A DNA stretch of 64,000 nucleotides from Roseicitreum antarcticum (GCF_014681765.1 NZ_CP061498.1:2989501-3053500), one strand, 5' to 3'. Positions 47,540 to 57,218 are shown, counted from the stretch's first letter. Translations and numbers: made by a program. Notes: a model not told the origin generated them from the letters alone.

Positions 47540-48463
47540 GTGAGGAATGAAAAGACGACGGAAGATATTGCGCTTGGCATTCGCCGCCGCGTATTCGAAC
47601 ACTCGATGCGCAACAACGGCGGATATCTCAGCCAAGCCTGTTCGGCGGGCGAACAGCTCGCCTGGCTTTACAACGAAGCGCTGAATCTTGGGCCGCCGAT
47701 CCTGCCGATGATCCCCAAGCCGTTTGAAGGCGTGCCGTCTCCGAACAATCCGGACTATCACACGGGCGCCGGCTACAACGGCCCGGCGGCCCCCGAATAC
47801 GATCGCCTCTTCATTGCCCCCGCGCATTACGCGCTGGTCGCCTATGCGACACTGATAGAGGTCGGGCGCATGGCACCCGAGGGCCTTGAGATGTTCAACC
47901 AGGACGGTTCCTCTGTCGAGATGATCGGCGCGGAACACAGCCCCGGCATGGAGGTCCACAACGGCACGCTGGGCATCGGTCTGTCGACAGCGGCGGGCCT
48001 TGCCTTTGGGCGCAAGCTGCGCGGAGAGACCGGCAACACCTGGGTGTTCATGTCCGACGGCGAGGTCCAGGAAGGCCAGACTTGGGAAGCGGTGCAGGCC
48101 TGCGCCTTCCACAATATCGAGGTCAAGGCGATCATGGACGTGAACGACCAGCAGTGCGACGGCGCGATGGGCACGGTGATGGAGGTCGGCGACCTGCGCA
48201 CCAAGTTCACCAACTTCGGCGCACATTGCGTCGAGGTGGACGGCCATGACCTGAACGCGATCCGACAGGCTTCACAGGAAGATCACGAGGGCAAGCCCCT
48301 GATCATTCTTGCCCGAACAAATCCCTTTCATGCGATGTCGATCCTTGAGGAACGTTTCCCACGGCTCCATTACGTGCGGTTCAAATCCGAGGATGAACGC
48401 GCACGCATGAACCAATCCATTGCAAAAGATCTGGGCGTCGACCCGGTCGATTACGCCCATTAA
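47540..48463 (+). CDS. Transketolase, N-terminal subunit
   Basis: 307 residues, the thiamine-diphosphate-binding half. GAEHSPGMEVHNGTLGIGLSTAAG and MSDGEVQEGQTWEA (cofactor and Mg binding, GDG-like) are visible, with DVNDQQCDG. GTG 47540 has AGGAGG five bases upstream; an earlier TTG is less likely. It needs the C-terminal subunit at 48477. Split transketolases are found with pentose or related catabolic loci. Confidence 0.92.
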   Translation: MRNEKTTEDIALGIRRRVFEHSMRNNGGYLSQACSAGEQLAWLYNEALNLGPPILPMIPKPFEGVPSPNNPDYHTGAGYNGPAAPEYDRLFIAPAHYALVAYATLIEVGRMAPEGLEMFNQDGSSVEMIGAEHSPGMEVHNGTLGIGLSTAAGLAFGRKLRGETGNTWVFMSDGEVQEGQTWEAVQACAFHNIEVKAIMDVNDQQCDGAMGTVMEVGDLRTKFTNFGAHCVEVDGHDLNAIRQASQEDHEGKPLIILARTNPFHAMSILEERFPRLHYVRFKSEDERARMNQSIAKDLGVDPVDYAH

Positions 48464-48476
48464 GGAGACCTGACAC

Positions 48477-49481
48477 ATGGTAGAAATGGTTTCACGCCCC
48501 TATGCGTCGGCCTTTGAAAAGTTTGCCGCCGGCAATCCCGATATCCTGTGCCTTTCGGCTGACCTGACCTCGTCTTGCGAAATCGATGGCTTTCGCGATC
48601 GCCATCCAGATCAGTTTCTGTCGATGGGCATGGCCGAACAGAACATGATGAGTTTTGCTGGCGGGCTGGGCCTGGCGGGTTTTCGCCCCTTCATCCACAC
48701 CTTTGGCGTGTTCATGTACCGTCGTCCCTATGACCAGCTGATGGCCTCGATTGCCTATCCGCGTCGCAAGGTGCGCATGATGGCCTTCTTGCCTGGCGTC
48801 ACGACGCCCGGCGGCATGACGCACCAGTCGATCGAGGATATTTCGGTCATGCGATCGATTCCGAACATGACGATCCTCGAGACCGGCGACGCGACCGAGG
48901 TGGAATCGATCTGTGAAGCCGCCGACAGCATCGACGGCCCGGTCTGGTGCCGGGTGCTGCGCGGATCCGTGCCGCGTCTATTCAATACGCCAATCAAGGT
49001 TGGCGAGATGCGCGAGCTGAGCGCGGGTGACGACATTCTTGTCGTCACCTCCGGCATCTGTACTGAAGAAGCCATGCGTGCCCGCGCCGCTCTGAAAAAG
49101 GCAGGCCTCTCGATCCGCCACCTGCATCTGCACACCATCAAACCGTTCGATTCCAAGGCGCTTCTTGATCAGATCGCGAGCGTTAAGCACGGCGTGATCA
49201 CGCTGGAGAACCACGTCACCGAAGGCGGGGTCGGCAGCCTCGTCGCCGAAACGATGGCTGATGCCGGCGTCGGCAAGCGGCTGATTCGGCTGGGTCTGAA
49301 GGACACCTACGCCCACGGCGGTTCGCGCCCTTACCTGATGCGCTATTACGGTCTGGACGCACTGGCGCTGGTACGGGGGGTCGAAGACCTGGTGGGGCAG
49401 GCAGTCGACATCACCGAAAATGACCTCGATGCCGCCCGCGTCGATGACGTTCACTCTCTGGTCAAGGCGGAAGCGCTCTGA
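48477..49481 (+). CDS. Transketolase, C-terminal subunit
   Basis: 334 residues, pyrimidine-binding and C-terminal domains. LSMGMAEQNMMSFAGGLGLAGFRPF holds the conserved catalytic Glu. It is 13 bases after subunit 1, with AAGGAG upstream. Together they transfer a two-carbon unit between sugar phosphates, the natural sink for the pentulose phosphate made in this locus. Confidence 0.92.
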   Translation: MVEMVSRPYASAFEKFAAGNPDILCLSADLTSSCEIDGFRDRHPDQFLSMGMAEQNMMSFAGGLGLAGFRPFIHTFGVFMYRRPYDQLMASIAYPRRKVRMMAFLPGVTTPGGMTHQSIEDISVMRSIPNMTILETGDATEVESICEAADSIDGPVWCRVLRGSVPRLFNTPIKVGEMRELSAGDDILVVTSGICTEEAMRARAALKKAGLSIRHLHLHTIKPFDSKALLDQIASVKHGVITLENHVTEGGVGSLVAETMADAGVGKRLIRLGLKDTYAHGGSRPYLMRYYGLDALALVRGVEDLVGQAVDITENDLDAARVDDVHSLVKAEAL

Positions 49482-49932
49482 CGACGCTGTGGATAAGCCG
49501 AACGCTGCGGTGATCTGTCTGGCTGCAAAGTCAGAGCCGGCGCACATGAAGGGGTACGACCGAACGCATCCGGACGATGGCGAATCTCAGAACTTCGGCA
49601 CCAGCTGGATGCATCTTGCGCGGTCGCACCATTGAGCGCTTTGCCGCTACAAAGCGTCATTGCATCAGCAAAAAGCGGATGCGCAAGAGCAGAAGCGGGC
49701 ATGCGGATGACACATGATCACGGCCCCGCATGTCCGTATAGGGCCGAGATAGATCTCGCATCGTTACCAGGACGGTGCTGCTTTGGCTCGGCTCCGCCTG
49801 TGTCTCCGACCTGGATCGCGTGCAGGCCGGACCCTCGCCCGCCCTTGAACACCCGATGTGTTTGCCAGTCCCCGCAGCATCCCTGCGGAGCCACTGACGA
49901 TCACGGGTGCCGCGGCCACCATCAGGTTCGCG
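49482..49932. other. 451-base stretch of gene debris
   Basis: Between the transketolase stop and the oxidase fragment no complete gene is visible. The leftward frame of the oxidase fragment runs on here with unrelated sequence, and another frame shows a protein-like run (NLMVAAAPVIVSGSAGML) that I cannot identify. Nothing else is seen. Confidence 0.4.
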
Positions 49933-50766
49933 GAACTGAGGATCCAGCGCGACCTTGATTTTGCGCATGAGCGCAATTTCCGCAGCGCTGCGGGAATGCG
50001 CGAGATATGGTTTCTTGGTTGTCCCGATCCCATGTTCAGCCGAGACCGACCCCCCGAACGCCTGCACCGTGGCATAGACAGCAGCATCCAGCGCCGCTGC
50101 CGGTTGTTCCGGTGCGTCCGGCAGCCAGCCCAGCAGGTGCAAGTTCCCGTCTGCAATATGGCCATAGAACACAGATCGCCCGCCCGGCACCGCCGCAGCG
50201 ATTGCGGCGGCGCAGGCTTTGGCAAATTCATCTGCCTTGCCGGTTGGCAGCCCCACATCATAGGCTAGGTGTGGTCCGAGGGTCAGTTTGAATTCGGAAC
50301 AGGCATCGCGCACCCCCCAGAAAGCCTTCACGTCGGTCAGGCTTTGGGACAGGACGGCATCCTCGATCACCCCGTCCTCGAACATCTCTTCAAGGAAGGT
50401 GGTAAAACGTGCGCCGTCAATCGCCTCATCCGTACCCTGCACTTCGATCAGAATGTGGAACGCGTGCTGACCCTGAAGGGGGCTACGCACGCCAGGAACG
50501 TCGCAGGCGACCTGCCAGTAATCCGGCCACATTGCCTCGAACGCTGAAAGCATCGGTCCCAGCTTGCGCCGCGCCCCGTCCAGAAGCCGCAGGACAGACC
50601 CATAATCCGCGAGCCCGCACAAGGCCGCTTGGGTAGAACCGGGCAGTGGATACAATCGCAAGACAAGCCGAGTAATCACACCCAGCGTACCTTCCGAGCC
50701 GATGAACATCTGGCGCAGGTCATAGCCGGTATTGTTCTTGATGAGTTTCGATGTTGCATCGATCAC
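49933..50766 (-). pseudogene. FAD-linked oxidase (GlcD-like) fragment
   Basis: About 278 residues match the second half of glycolate/lactate oxidase subunit D: NNTGYDLRQMFIGSEGTLGVITRL, AFEAMWPDYW, FYGHIADGNLHLLGW, SAEHGIGTTKKPYLAHSR and LMRKIKVALDPQ. The N-terminal FAD-binding half is absent, cut near 50766 where IS481 sequence begins. The usual NPGK ending is also lost near 49945. It is non-functional. Confidence 0.82.
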
Positions 50767-50769
50767 TGT

Positions 50770-51005
50770 GCCGTCGGGTAGGGCGTGAGGCCGCCAAGGG
50801 TCTTAAGCCTGCGCGCGAAGTTGTAGGCGGCCATGAAGTCGGCGAGATGGGTGCGGAACTGATTGTGGTCATCGTAATGGAAGCGCTTGACGGTGGCGTC
50901 TTTGATGGTGCGGTTCATCCGCCCCATCTTACCATTGGTCCACGGGTGGTTGGGCTTCGTCAGGCGGTGTTCGATCCCGTTGTCAGGTAGATGGCGAAAC
51001 TAGTC
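50770..51005 (-). pseudogene. IS481-family transposase C-terminal fragment
   Basis: Leftward frame reads NGIEHRLTKPNHPWTNGKMG RMNRTIKDATVKRFHY and AAYNFARRLKTLGGLTPY. This is the end of an IS481 integrase core. The catalytic Glu expected before RMNRT is Gly here, and the rest of the element is missing. Confidence 0.85.
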
Positions 51006-51109
51006 TTCATCGATCACCTGACTGTCGGATTGGTGTTGCAAAGTCCGATGCCCGTGATTGGCTGGGAAGAAAGGGTGGGCCCGGTGCACACAGATCATAT
51101 ATACAGGGA

Positions 51110-52111
51110 TCAAACGGACGCGCGGTCGATCAACTCGCACTCGACCTTGATTTGGCTGTGGCGCGTCGGGAGGCCACCAACGATGTCGAGCAGATGTTCA
51201 GCGGCAGCAGCCCCCATGTCGAAATGGGGAAGAACAAGTGTCGTGAGCGGCGGTCGCATGAATTGGGCAACTTCGCGGTCGTCGAAGCCGATCACAGAGA
51301 CGTCCTGCGGGATTCGCAGTCCAGCTTCCTTGAGCGCCTCGTAGCATCCGATGGCCATCAAGTCGTTGGCGCAGAATATCGCATCGGGCGGCGCGTCAAG
51401 TGCAAGAAATGCTCGGGTACCGTCATGGCCCGACGGTGGTTCCCAGTTGCCGTTGTATACGAGATCAGGATCGAAGGTGATGTCGCTGCTTGCGAGGGCC
51501 TGACGATAGCCACGCAGGCGGTCACTCGATGCATCGATCCCATCCTGGCCGTTGATGAAGCCGATCCGCCGTCGGCCAGCGGCGATGAGACGCTGTGTCG
51601 CCTTCCGCCCGCCTTCGACGTCGCCCGGCACCACCGAGGCAAGTTGGCGCTTGCCATCGTAGCAGTTGAGTAGGACCGTCGGCAGGTTCTCAAAAGGGCC
51701 GCGCAACGTGATCCGGCGGGTGAGGATCGTGCCATAAATGAAGCCGATAACGGGTTGATGCACGAACTCGCGCAACAGGTCTTCGTCAAGGAGTTTTCCG
51801 CCGCGACAGACGGAAAGTGAGACCGAGACGCCCTGTTGGAGCGCAAATTCCCGCGCTCCCTCGAAGGCAAGGGCCATCCATGGATCGCTCGTCAGTTCGT
51901 CGACCACGAAGGCGATCTGGTTCGTGGCCAGCGCAACCTGCGGAAGACCACGCTGGACCGGGCGATAGCCGATCTCCTTGGCGGCGGTGGTGACTTTGCG
52001 GCGGGTATCATCACTGAATTTCGCGCCTGGGCTGCCGTTAAGGATCAGGGAGACCGTCGCCTGCGACACCCCGGCACGTGAGGCCACTTCCATCATCGTC
52101 GGCTTCTTCAT
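51110..52111 (-). CDS. LacI-family regulator
   Basis: 333 residues. The HTH is TMMEVASRAGVSQATVSLILNG, followed by the hinge and a periplasmic-binding-like effector domain (IAFVVDELTSDPWM, RRIGFINGQDGIDASSDRLRGY, IFCANDLMAIG, VIGFDDREVAQF). It is the last gene of a permease-ATPase unit. It probably binds the two AT-rich elements at 53997 and 56166. Confidence 0.9.
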   Translation of the reverse strand: MKKPTMMEVASRAGVSQATVSLILNGSPGAKFSDDTRRKVTTAAKEIGYRPVQRGLPQVALATNQIAFVVDELTSDPWMALAFEGAREFALQQGVSVSLSVCRGGKLLDEDLLREFVHQPVIGFIYGTILTRRITLRGPFENLPTVLLNCYDGKRQLASVVPGDVEGGRKATQRLIAAGRRRIGFINGQDGIDASSDRLRGYRQALASSDITFDPDLVYNGNWEPPSGHDGTRAFLALDAPPDAIFCANDLMAIGCYEALKEAGLRIPQDVSVIGFDDREVAQFMRPPLTTLVLPHFDMGAAAAEHLLDIVGGLPTRHSQIKVECELIDRASV

Positions 52112-52154
52112 AGTGGCGGTCGCGCTCCCTTTTCCATGTACTCGCTGTCATACG

Positions 52155-53144
52155 TCAAGTCCGGGCATTACGGAACCTGTCAAAAGCGACGGCGACGATG
52201 ATGAACGTGCCTATGAACATCCCCTGCCAGAATGTCGAGATGCCGAGCAGGATGAGTGAGTTGCGGATCACCTCGATCAAGAGCGCCCCAACCGCGGCGC
52301 CCAACGGGGTGCCTTCTCCACCTGCGAGGTTTGCCCCGCCAATGACGGCCGCCGCGATCACGGCAAGTTCCATCGACTGGCCGAGATTGGTTGTGACCGA
52401 GCCAAGCCATCCAGTCATGAGGACTCCCGTGATCCCGGCGGTTAAGGCCGAGAACATGTAGATCGTCACTTTCCGTCGTTTGACAGCGATGCCGGTTAGT
52501 ATGGCGGCCTGTTCGTTTCCTCCTATGGCGTAGACATATTGCCCCCAGCGCGTCCATCTGAGGATCAGCGCCGCAGCGATCCCCAACACTGCAAGAACGA
52601 AGGTCGGGTGGGGAAGGCCAAGGGTGGAACCGCCGCCAAGCCACAGTAACAGGTCGTGGTCAGGACCAAACTCCCAGATCATCTTGTTATCGGACAGGAC
52701 CATGGCCAGCGAGCGGGCGCCCGAGAGGGTGCCGAGCGTCACGACGAAGGGCGGCATTCCGGCATAGGCGATCAGCGCGCCGTTGAATGCCCCCACCGCC
52801 AAAGCCGCAGTCAGCGCGACGATGGCCGCGAATGCAAAGCTCCACCCTCCCGACATCAGCACACTGAGCACCATCGCCGAGAGGACGACGGTCGATCCAA
52901 CCGATAGGTCGATCCCGCCGGACGCGATGACCACAGTCATGCCGATTGCGATGATTGCCACGAAGGTGAAGTTGCGAAGCACGTTGAACAGATTGCGCTG
53001 GGTCGCGAAGGTATCGGTCAGCAGTGTGAGCGCGATACAGGCCGCAAGTGCGGCAAGGATGACCCAGAACACGGGGACAGACGTGAGGCGGGCGAACAAG
53101 CTCTTGTGTTCGGTCCGGCCGATGAGGTCGTCGAGAGATGTCAT
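52155..53144 (-). CDS. Sugar ABC importer permease (unit A)
   Basis: 329 residues, BPD_transp_2 type: GGIDLSVGSTVVLSAMVLS, GALIAYAGMPPFVVTLGT and ANLAGGEGTPLGAAVGALLIEV. It lies 12 bases after its ATPase. It should work with the short ATPase and one of the two nearby binding proteins. Confidence 0.9.
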   Translation of the reverse strand: MTSLDDLIGRTEHKSLFARLTSVPVFWVILAALAACIALTLLTDTFATQRNLFNVLRNFTFVAIIAIGMTVVIASGGIDLSVGSTVVLSAMVLSVLMSGGWSFAFAAIVALTAALAVGAFNGALIAYAGMPPFVVTLGTLSGARSLAMVLSDNKMIWEFGPDHDLLLWLGGGSTLGLPHPTFVLAVLGIAAALILRWTRWGQYVYAIGGNEQAAILTGIAVKRRKVTIYMFSALTAGITGVLMTGWLGSVTTNLGQSMELAVIAAAVIGGANLAGGEGTPLGAAVGALLIEVIRNSLILLGISTFWQGMFIGTFIIVAVAFDRFRNART

Positions 53145-53156
53145 CTTTTCTTTCCT

Positions 53157-53897
53157 TCACGCGGTTTCGATAGCGCCGGTAATCAGGCCGGTCACTTCTT
53201 CGGGCGAGGATGTCGCGGTGGCCTTGCTGGCCACGAGGCGGCCGCGTCGCATCACAGCGATCCGGTCGGCCACGCCAAAGACATCGGGCATCCGGTGGCT
53301 GATGATAATGACACTTATGCCACGGTCGCGTAGGCGGCGGATCAGGTCGAGAACCTCGGCGACCTGCCGCACCGAGATTGCGGCGGTCGGCTCGTCCATC
53401 AGCACGATCTTCGGCTCAGACAGCAGCGTGCGCGCGATGGCTACCGCCTGCCGCTGGCCGCCCGACATGCGCCGCACTAAGTCGCGGGCGCGTGTCTCAG
53501 ATTTGAGCTGCTTGAACAGGTCCGCCGCCCGCCGGTTCATCGCCGGATAGTCGAGGATATTGAACGGCCCGATCCGGCGCATCGCCTCGCGCCCGAGAAA
53601 GACGTTGGACGCGGCGGTCAGGTTGTTGCACAGCGCGAGGTCCTGATAGACGATCTCGACACCTGCCGTTTGCGCATCGAGTGGCTTGTTGAAGTGCGCT
53701 GGCCGGTCATCGATCCGGATCTCGCCCGACGAGGCCGGGAAATTGCCCGCGATGATCTTTACCAGCGTTGACTTGCCTGCGCCGTTGTCACCCATCAGGC
53801 CCAGAACCTCGCCCGGTGCCACCTCAAGCGAGACTTCCGAGAGCGCCTGAATCGCGCCAAAATTCTTTGAAATATTTTCCAGTTTCAAGCGTGACAC
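53157..53897 (-). CDS. Sugar ABC importer short ATPase (unit A)
   Basis: 246 residues, a single nucleotide-binding domain as in FrcA-like fructose importers. Walker A GDNGAGKST, signature MSGGQRQ, Walker B IVLMDEPTAAIS, H-loop IIISHRM. GTG 53897 has GGGGGAG upstream. Two copies would act with the permease. It is unlike the double ATPase at 57285. Confidence 0.9.
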   Translation of the reverse strand: MSRLKLENISKNFGAIQALSEVSLEVAPGEVLGLMGDNGAGKSTLVKIIAGNFPASSGEIRIDDRPAHFNKPLDAQTAGVEIVYQDLALCNNLTAASNVFLGREAMRRIGPFNILDYPAMNRRAADLFKQLKSETRARDLVRRMSGGQRQAVAIARTLLSEPKIVLMDEPTAAISVRQVAEVLDLIRRLRDRGISVIIISHRMPDVFGVADRIAVMRRGRLVASKATATSSPEEVTGLITGAIETA

Positions 53898-53991
53898 GCC
53901 TGCTCCCCCTTTATTGCCGTTCGCGGACCACCTCTGCCCGAGTCCTTGTTTCGGCGGTCAAACCTCCCGTTCAACCGCTCCTACGAAATAC

Positions 53992-54019
53992 TTGACTTAA
54001 TATTATTAGTAAATATAAA
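53992..54019 (+). promoter_or_regulatory. Promoter overlapped by AT-rich operator (site 1)
   Basis: -35 TTGACT (53992-53997), 16-base spacer, -10 TATAAA (54014-54019), upstream of the epimerase. The element TTAATATTATTAGTAA (53997-54012) fills the spacer, and its near-inverse lies at 56166. Occupancy would block the promoter, fitting LacI repression. Confidence 0.65.
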
Positions 54020-54044
54020 TCAACGTCAGGATCAGGGGGATCAT

Positions 54045-55025
54045 ATGAAAATACTGGTGACGGGGGCCGCAGGCAAAGTAGGGCAACATCTTCTGCCCGC
54101 GCTGACGACCGCCATGATCCCCGCCGGGGGCCGAATCGTCGCACTTTGCCACAACCGGACGATGTCCGAGACCGACCACCTAAGTGTGGTGCGCGGATCC
54201 ATCGCCGATCCGGAAGCCGTCGCAGCGGCGATGGACGGTGTCACCCATGTCCTGCATCTCGCAGCGGTAAAGGAATCGCCGACCTTGGCGATCGACGTAT
54301 CGATCAAGGGCATGTTCGTCCTGCTGGAAGCGTTTCGCGCAAATCCTGCCGCCCGACGGTTCGTCCTTCTGGGCGGCGATTGTTCCGTGGGCCACATCTT
54401 TCAGGCCTATGACGCCCCGATCACCGAAGTCGCGCCGCGCCGCGCCTATCCGGGCTGCTATGCGCTGACCAAGGTCATCGAAGAGGTGATGCTGGAGCAA
54501 TATGGTCATCAGTACGGCATCGACGGCTGCATCCTGCGCTCCCCATGGATCATGGAAAAGGATGACCTGCGCTATGCCATGAGCTTTGGCGAAGATCAGT
54601 TCGGAGGCCCGGACTGGGCGGATCTGATGACGCCCGATAGGCTCGCCGCCGCCCGCACCGGCCAACATGTGCCGCTCTTGAGGGACGTGACAGGTGCGCC
54701 ACTGCGGAGAAATTTCATCCATGTTGACGACGTGGTGGCGGCCCTCGTGACCGCACTCGACCACCCTGATGCGGCGCGCGAGACCTTCAACATCGCGATG
54801 ACCGAGCCAGTCGACTATGGCCGTCTTGCCGTCCTGGTGAACGAGAGGACTGGCGCGCCGCCCGTCGACATCGAGACGCCGTTCCACAGCAACTGGCTCG
54901 ACTGCACCAAGGCCGCTCACTTGCTTGGCTGGCGGCCAAGGGTCGACCTCGAGACACTGGTGGACCGCGCTTGGTCCTATCGCCGTGCTGCGGGAGAGGC
55001 GCGCACAACATGGTATCCCGGCTGA
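54045..55025 (+). CDS. NAD(P)-dependent epimerase/dehydratase (SDR)
   Basis: 326 residues, extended SDR. Nucleotide motif VTGAAGKVGQHLL, HLAAV, and YxxxK as CYALTKVIEE. ATG 54045 has AGGGGGA upstream. Some relatives are uronate dehydrogenases or sugar epimerases. It stands first in the rightward unit, 51 bases before the first binding protein. The substrate is likely the imported sugar or its acid. Confidence 0.87.
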   Translation: MKILVTGAAGKVGQHLLPALTTAMIPAGGRIVALCHNRTMSETDHLSVVRGSIADPEAVAAAMDGVTHVLHLAAVKESPTLAIDVSIKGMFVLLEAFRANPAARRFVLLGGDCSVGHIFQAYDAPITEVAPRRAYPGCYALTKVIEEVMLEQYGHQYGIDGCILRSPWIMEKDDLRYAMSFGEDQFGGPDWADLMTPDRLAAARTGQHVPLLRDVTGAPLRRNFIHVDDVVAALVTALDHPDAARETFNIAMTEPVDYGRLAVLVNERTGAPPVDIETPFHSNWLDCTKAAHLLGWRPRVDLETLVDRAWSYRRAAGEARTTWYPG

Positions 55026-55076
55026 CCGCGGGGAGCGGCGCACCGGTGCAAGACTTCAACAGGGAGAGAGTGAAGA

Positions 55077-56063
55077 ATGACTTACAAACTAGGCACAATC
55101 GCGATCCTCGCGGCCATGACGGCCGGGGCAGGCATGGCGCAGGACGCCAATACACTGGCCATCGTCGTGAAGGGACTGGACAACCCCTTCTTCGAGCAGA
55201 TCAACCTCGGCTGCCAGCAGTGGATGGTCGAAAATCCTGACAGTCAGTACACCTGCCTCTACACCGGGCCCGCCTCATCCGCCGACGAAGCCGGCGCGGT
55301 GCAGATCGTCGATGACCTGATTTCTGCAGGTGTCGCCGCGATCGCGATCTCGCCGTCGAACGCACCGGCCATGGCCAACCGGCTCCGGGCGCTGGCGCCC
55401 GACATCCCGATCATGACAATCGATGCCGATCTTCTGCCAGAAGACGCAGATCTGCGCGCAACCTATCTCGGCACGGACAACTATCTGATGGGTGTCGGGA
55501 TGGCCGAGCAGGCAATGGCCCTGAAGCCCGAGGGCGGCACGGTCTGCCTCCAGCTCGGCAATGTCGCTGCAGCCAACATCAACGCCCGAGCTCAGGGTTT
55601 CCGCGATACGGCAGGGCGCGAAGCGGGGATCGACCGGCTGACCGGACAAAATGGCTGGACCGAGATCGAGGGATGCCCGGTGTTCACCAACGATCAGGCC
55701 GACCTCGCCAACCAGCAGATGTCGGACGTCTTCACGGCGAACGCTGATCTCGATGCTTTCATTCTCGTCGGCGGCTGGGCACAGTTTGCGCCGCAGGCCT
55801 ATGCCCAAGTCACCGATCAGGTCATGGACCGGATGGAGGCCAATGAGCTTATTGTCATCGCAGGCGACACCCTGCCGCCGCAGACTCAGGCCTTCCGCGA
55901 GGGCCGTAGTCACGCCCAGGTCGGCCAGCGTCCGTTCGAGATGGGCCTGCGCGCGCCCGACGTCATGATGCAGCTCCTGAACGGCGAGACCGTCGAGGAT
56001 CCGCTCTATACCGGTCTCGACACCTGCAATCAAACCGAACCGGGTTTCTGCGCAGACAACTGA
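55077..56063 (+). CDS. Sugar-binding protein A
   Basis: 328 residues, Peripla_BP_4 type with signal peptide (GTIAILAAMTAGAGMAQ). Ligand domain: LAIVVKGLDNPFFEQINLG, VAAIAISPSNAPAMA, IMTIDADLLPED and IVIAGDTLPPQ. It has Cys residues near both ends (NLGCQQW, TCLYTG; DTCNQTEPGFCADN), which could form disulfides. ATG 55077 has GAGAGAG upstream. Confidence 0.9.
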   Translation: MTYKLGTIAILAAMTAGAGMAQDANTLAIVVKGLDNPFFEQINLGCQQWMVENPDSQYTCLYTGPASSADEAGAVQIVDDLISAGVAAIAISPSNAPAMANRLRALAPDIPIMTIDADLLPEDADLRATYLGTDNYLMGVGMAEQAMALKPEGGTVCLQLGNVAAANINARAQGFRDTAGREAGIDRLTGQNGWTEIEGCPVFTNDQADLANQQMSDVFTANADLDAFILVGGWAQFAPQAYAQVTDQVMDRMEANELIVIAGDTLPPQTQAFREGRSHAQVGQRPFEMGLRAPDVMMQLLNGETVEDPLYTGLDTCNQTEPGFCADN

Positions 56064-56070
56064 GGCGAAG

Positions 56071-56093
56071 GCGGGGCGGCCAGTCCGCCTCGC
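56071..56093 (+). terminator. Stem-loop after binding protein A
   Basis: GCGGGGCGG / CCGCCTCGC (one G-U pair), loop CCAGT, eight bases after the stop. No T-run, so an mRNA-stabilising or weak termination hairpin. Confidence 0.5.
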
Positions 56094-56165
56094 GACCGCA
56101 GACCCGAAGCGACTGCCATCAACCCGTGTGGTGAAATCGCGCCCATTGGCCGGAATCCTGCATGA

Positions 56166-56181
56166 TTAGTAATAATATTAA
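56166..56181. promoter_or_regulatory. AT-rich operator (site 2)
   Basis: TTAGTAATAATATTAA is, on the other strand, TTAATATTATTACTAA, one base different from site 1. It lies 67 bases upstream of the second binding protein. This second copy suggests that gene has its own regulated promoter. Confidence 0.6.
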
Positions 56182-56248
56182 TGAAATATACGAGCTCCTC
56201 GTCCGCATGGACGTTCGCGGACCCTACAACCGAAAGGAAAAAGCCGTC

Positions 56249-57193
56249 ATGAAACGCTCATCCGCACTCCTTACAGCCGTGGCCATTTGCGCCGGGGGCG
56301 GCGCCCAAGCACAGGAGCAGCATTCGCTTGCCTTCGTGGTCAATGCCGCTTCCGACTTCTGGAAACTCGCCGAGGGCGGGGTTCTCGCCGCGCAGGCCGA
56401 GCTTCCTGACCATGACCTGCAGTTCCGCTATCCGGCAACCGGCACCGCCGCCGCGCAGAACCAGTTGATGGACGACCTGGTCGCGGCCGGTGTCGATGCC
56501 ATCATGATCTCGTCGGTCGATCCGAGTAATTCAATCGACGCCTTCAACCGGATTGCCGCCCAGATCCCGCTATTGACGACCGACAGCGACGCGCCCCAAA
56601 GTGACCGGATCGCATATCTGGGATCGTCCAACACGTTGGCGGGGGTTCAGGCCGGCGAAATCGCGCTATCGGCGATGCCGGACGGCGGCACCTGCATGGG
56701 GTTCGTCGGCTTTCTGGGGGCCGACAACGCGGTTGAGAGGATTGCGGGCTTTCGTCAGGCGATCGAAGGGTCGGGGATCGAACTGGTGGATGTACGCGGC
56801 GATGACGTCGACTTCGCCCGCGCACGGTCCAACGTAGACGACGTCCTTGCCGCCAATCCCGAGATCGATTGCATGGTTGGCTTCTACTCCTACAATCCCC
56901 CCAAGATTTACGAAGCGCTGCAGGCGTCCGGTCGCCTAGGCGACATCACGGTCGTGGCCTTTGACGAAGATCCGATCACCCTTGGCGCCGTACGCCAAGG
57001 CAACTTTGCGGGGACGGTCGTGCAGGACCCCTATCAATGGGGGTATCAGGGCATGCTTCTGATGGCGGCGGTATTGGCGGGCGACACTTCGGGCGTGCCC
57101 GAAGACGGACTGATCATCGTGCCGACAAAGATTATCGACCAATCTAACGTGGATGCTTTCGAGGCTGAGCTGCGCGAACGCCTCGGCGGCTGA
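56249..57193 (+). CDS. Sugar-binding protein B
   Basis: 314 residues with signal peptide (SALLTAVAICAGGGAQA). Ligand domain: LAFVVNAASDFWKLAEGG, DAIMISSVDPSNSIDAFN, LLTTDSDAPQSDRIAYLG, CMVGFYSYNPPKIYEAL and VVAFDEDPITL. ATG 56249 has AAAGGA upstream. It is followed by its own ATPase and permease, so it most likely serves unit B. Confidence 0.9.
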   Translation: MKRSSALLTAVAICAGGGAQAQEQHSLAFVVNAASDFWKLAEGGVLAAQAELPDHDLQFRYPATGTAAAQNQLMDDLVAAGVDAIMISSVDPSNSIDAFNRIAAQIPLLTTDSDAPQSDRIAYLGSSNTLAGVQAGEIALSAMPDGGTCMGFVGFLGADNAVERIAGFRQAIEGSGIELVDVRGDDVDFARARSNVDDVLAANPEIDCMVGFYSYNPPKIYEALQASGRLGDITVVAFDEDPITLGAVRQGNFAGTVVQDPYQWGYQGMLLMAAVLAGDTSGVPEDGLIIVPTKIIDQSNVDAFEAELRERLGG

Positions 57194-57218
57194 GCGGCAC
57201 CTCCCGTCGCTCAAGACC

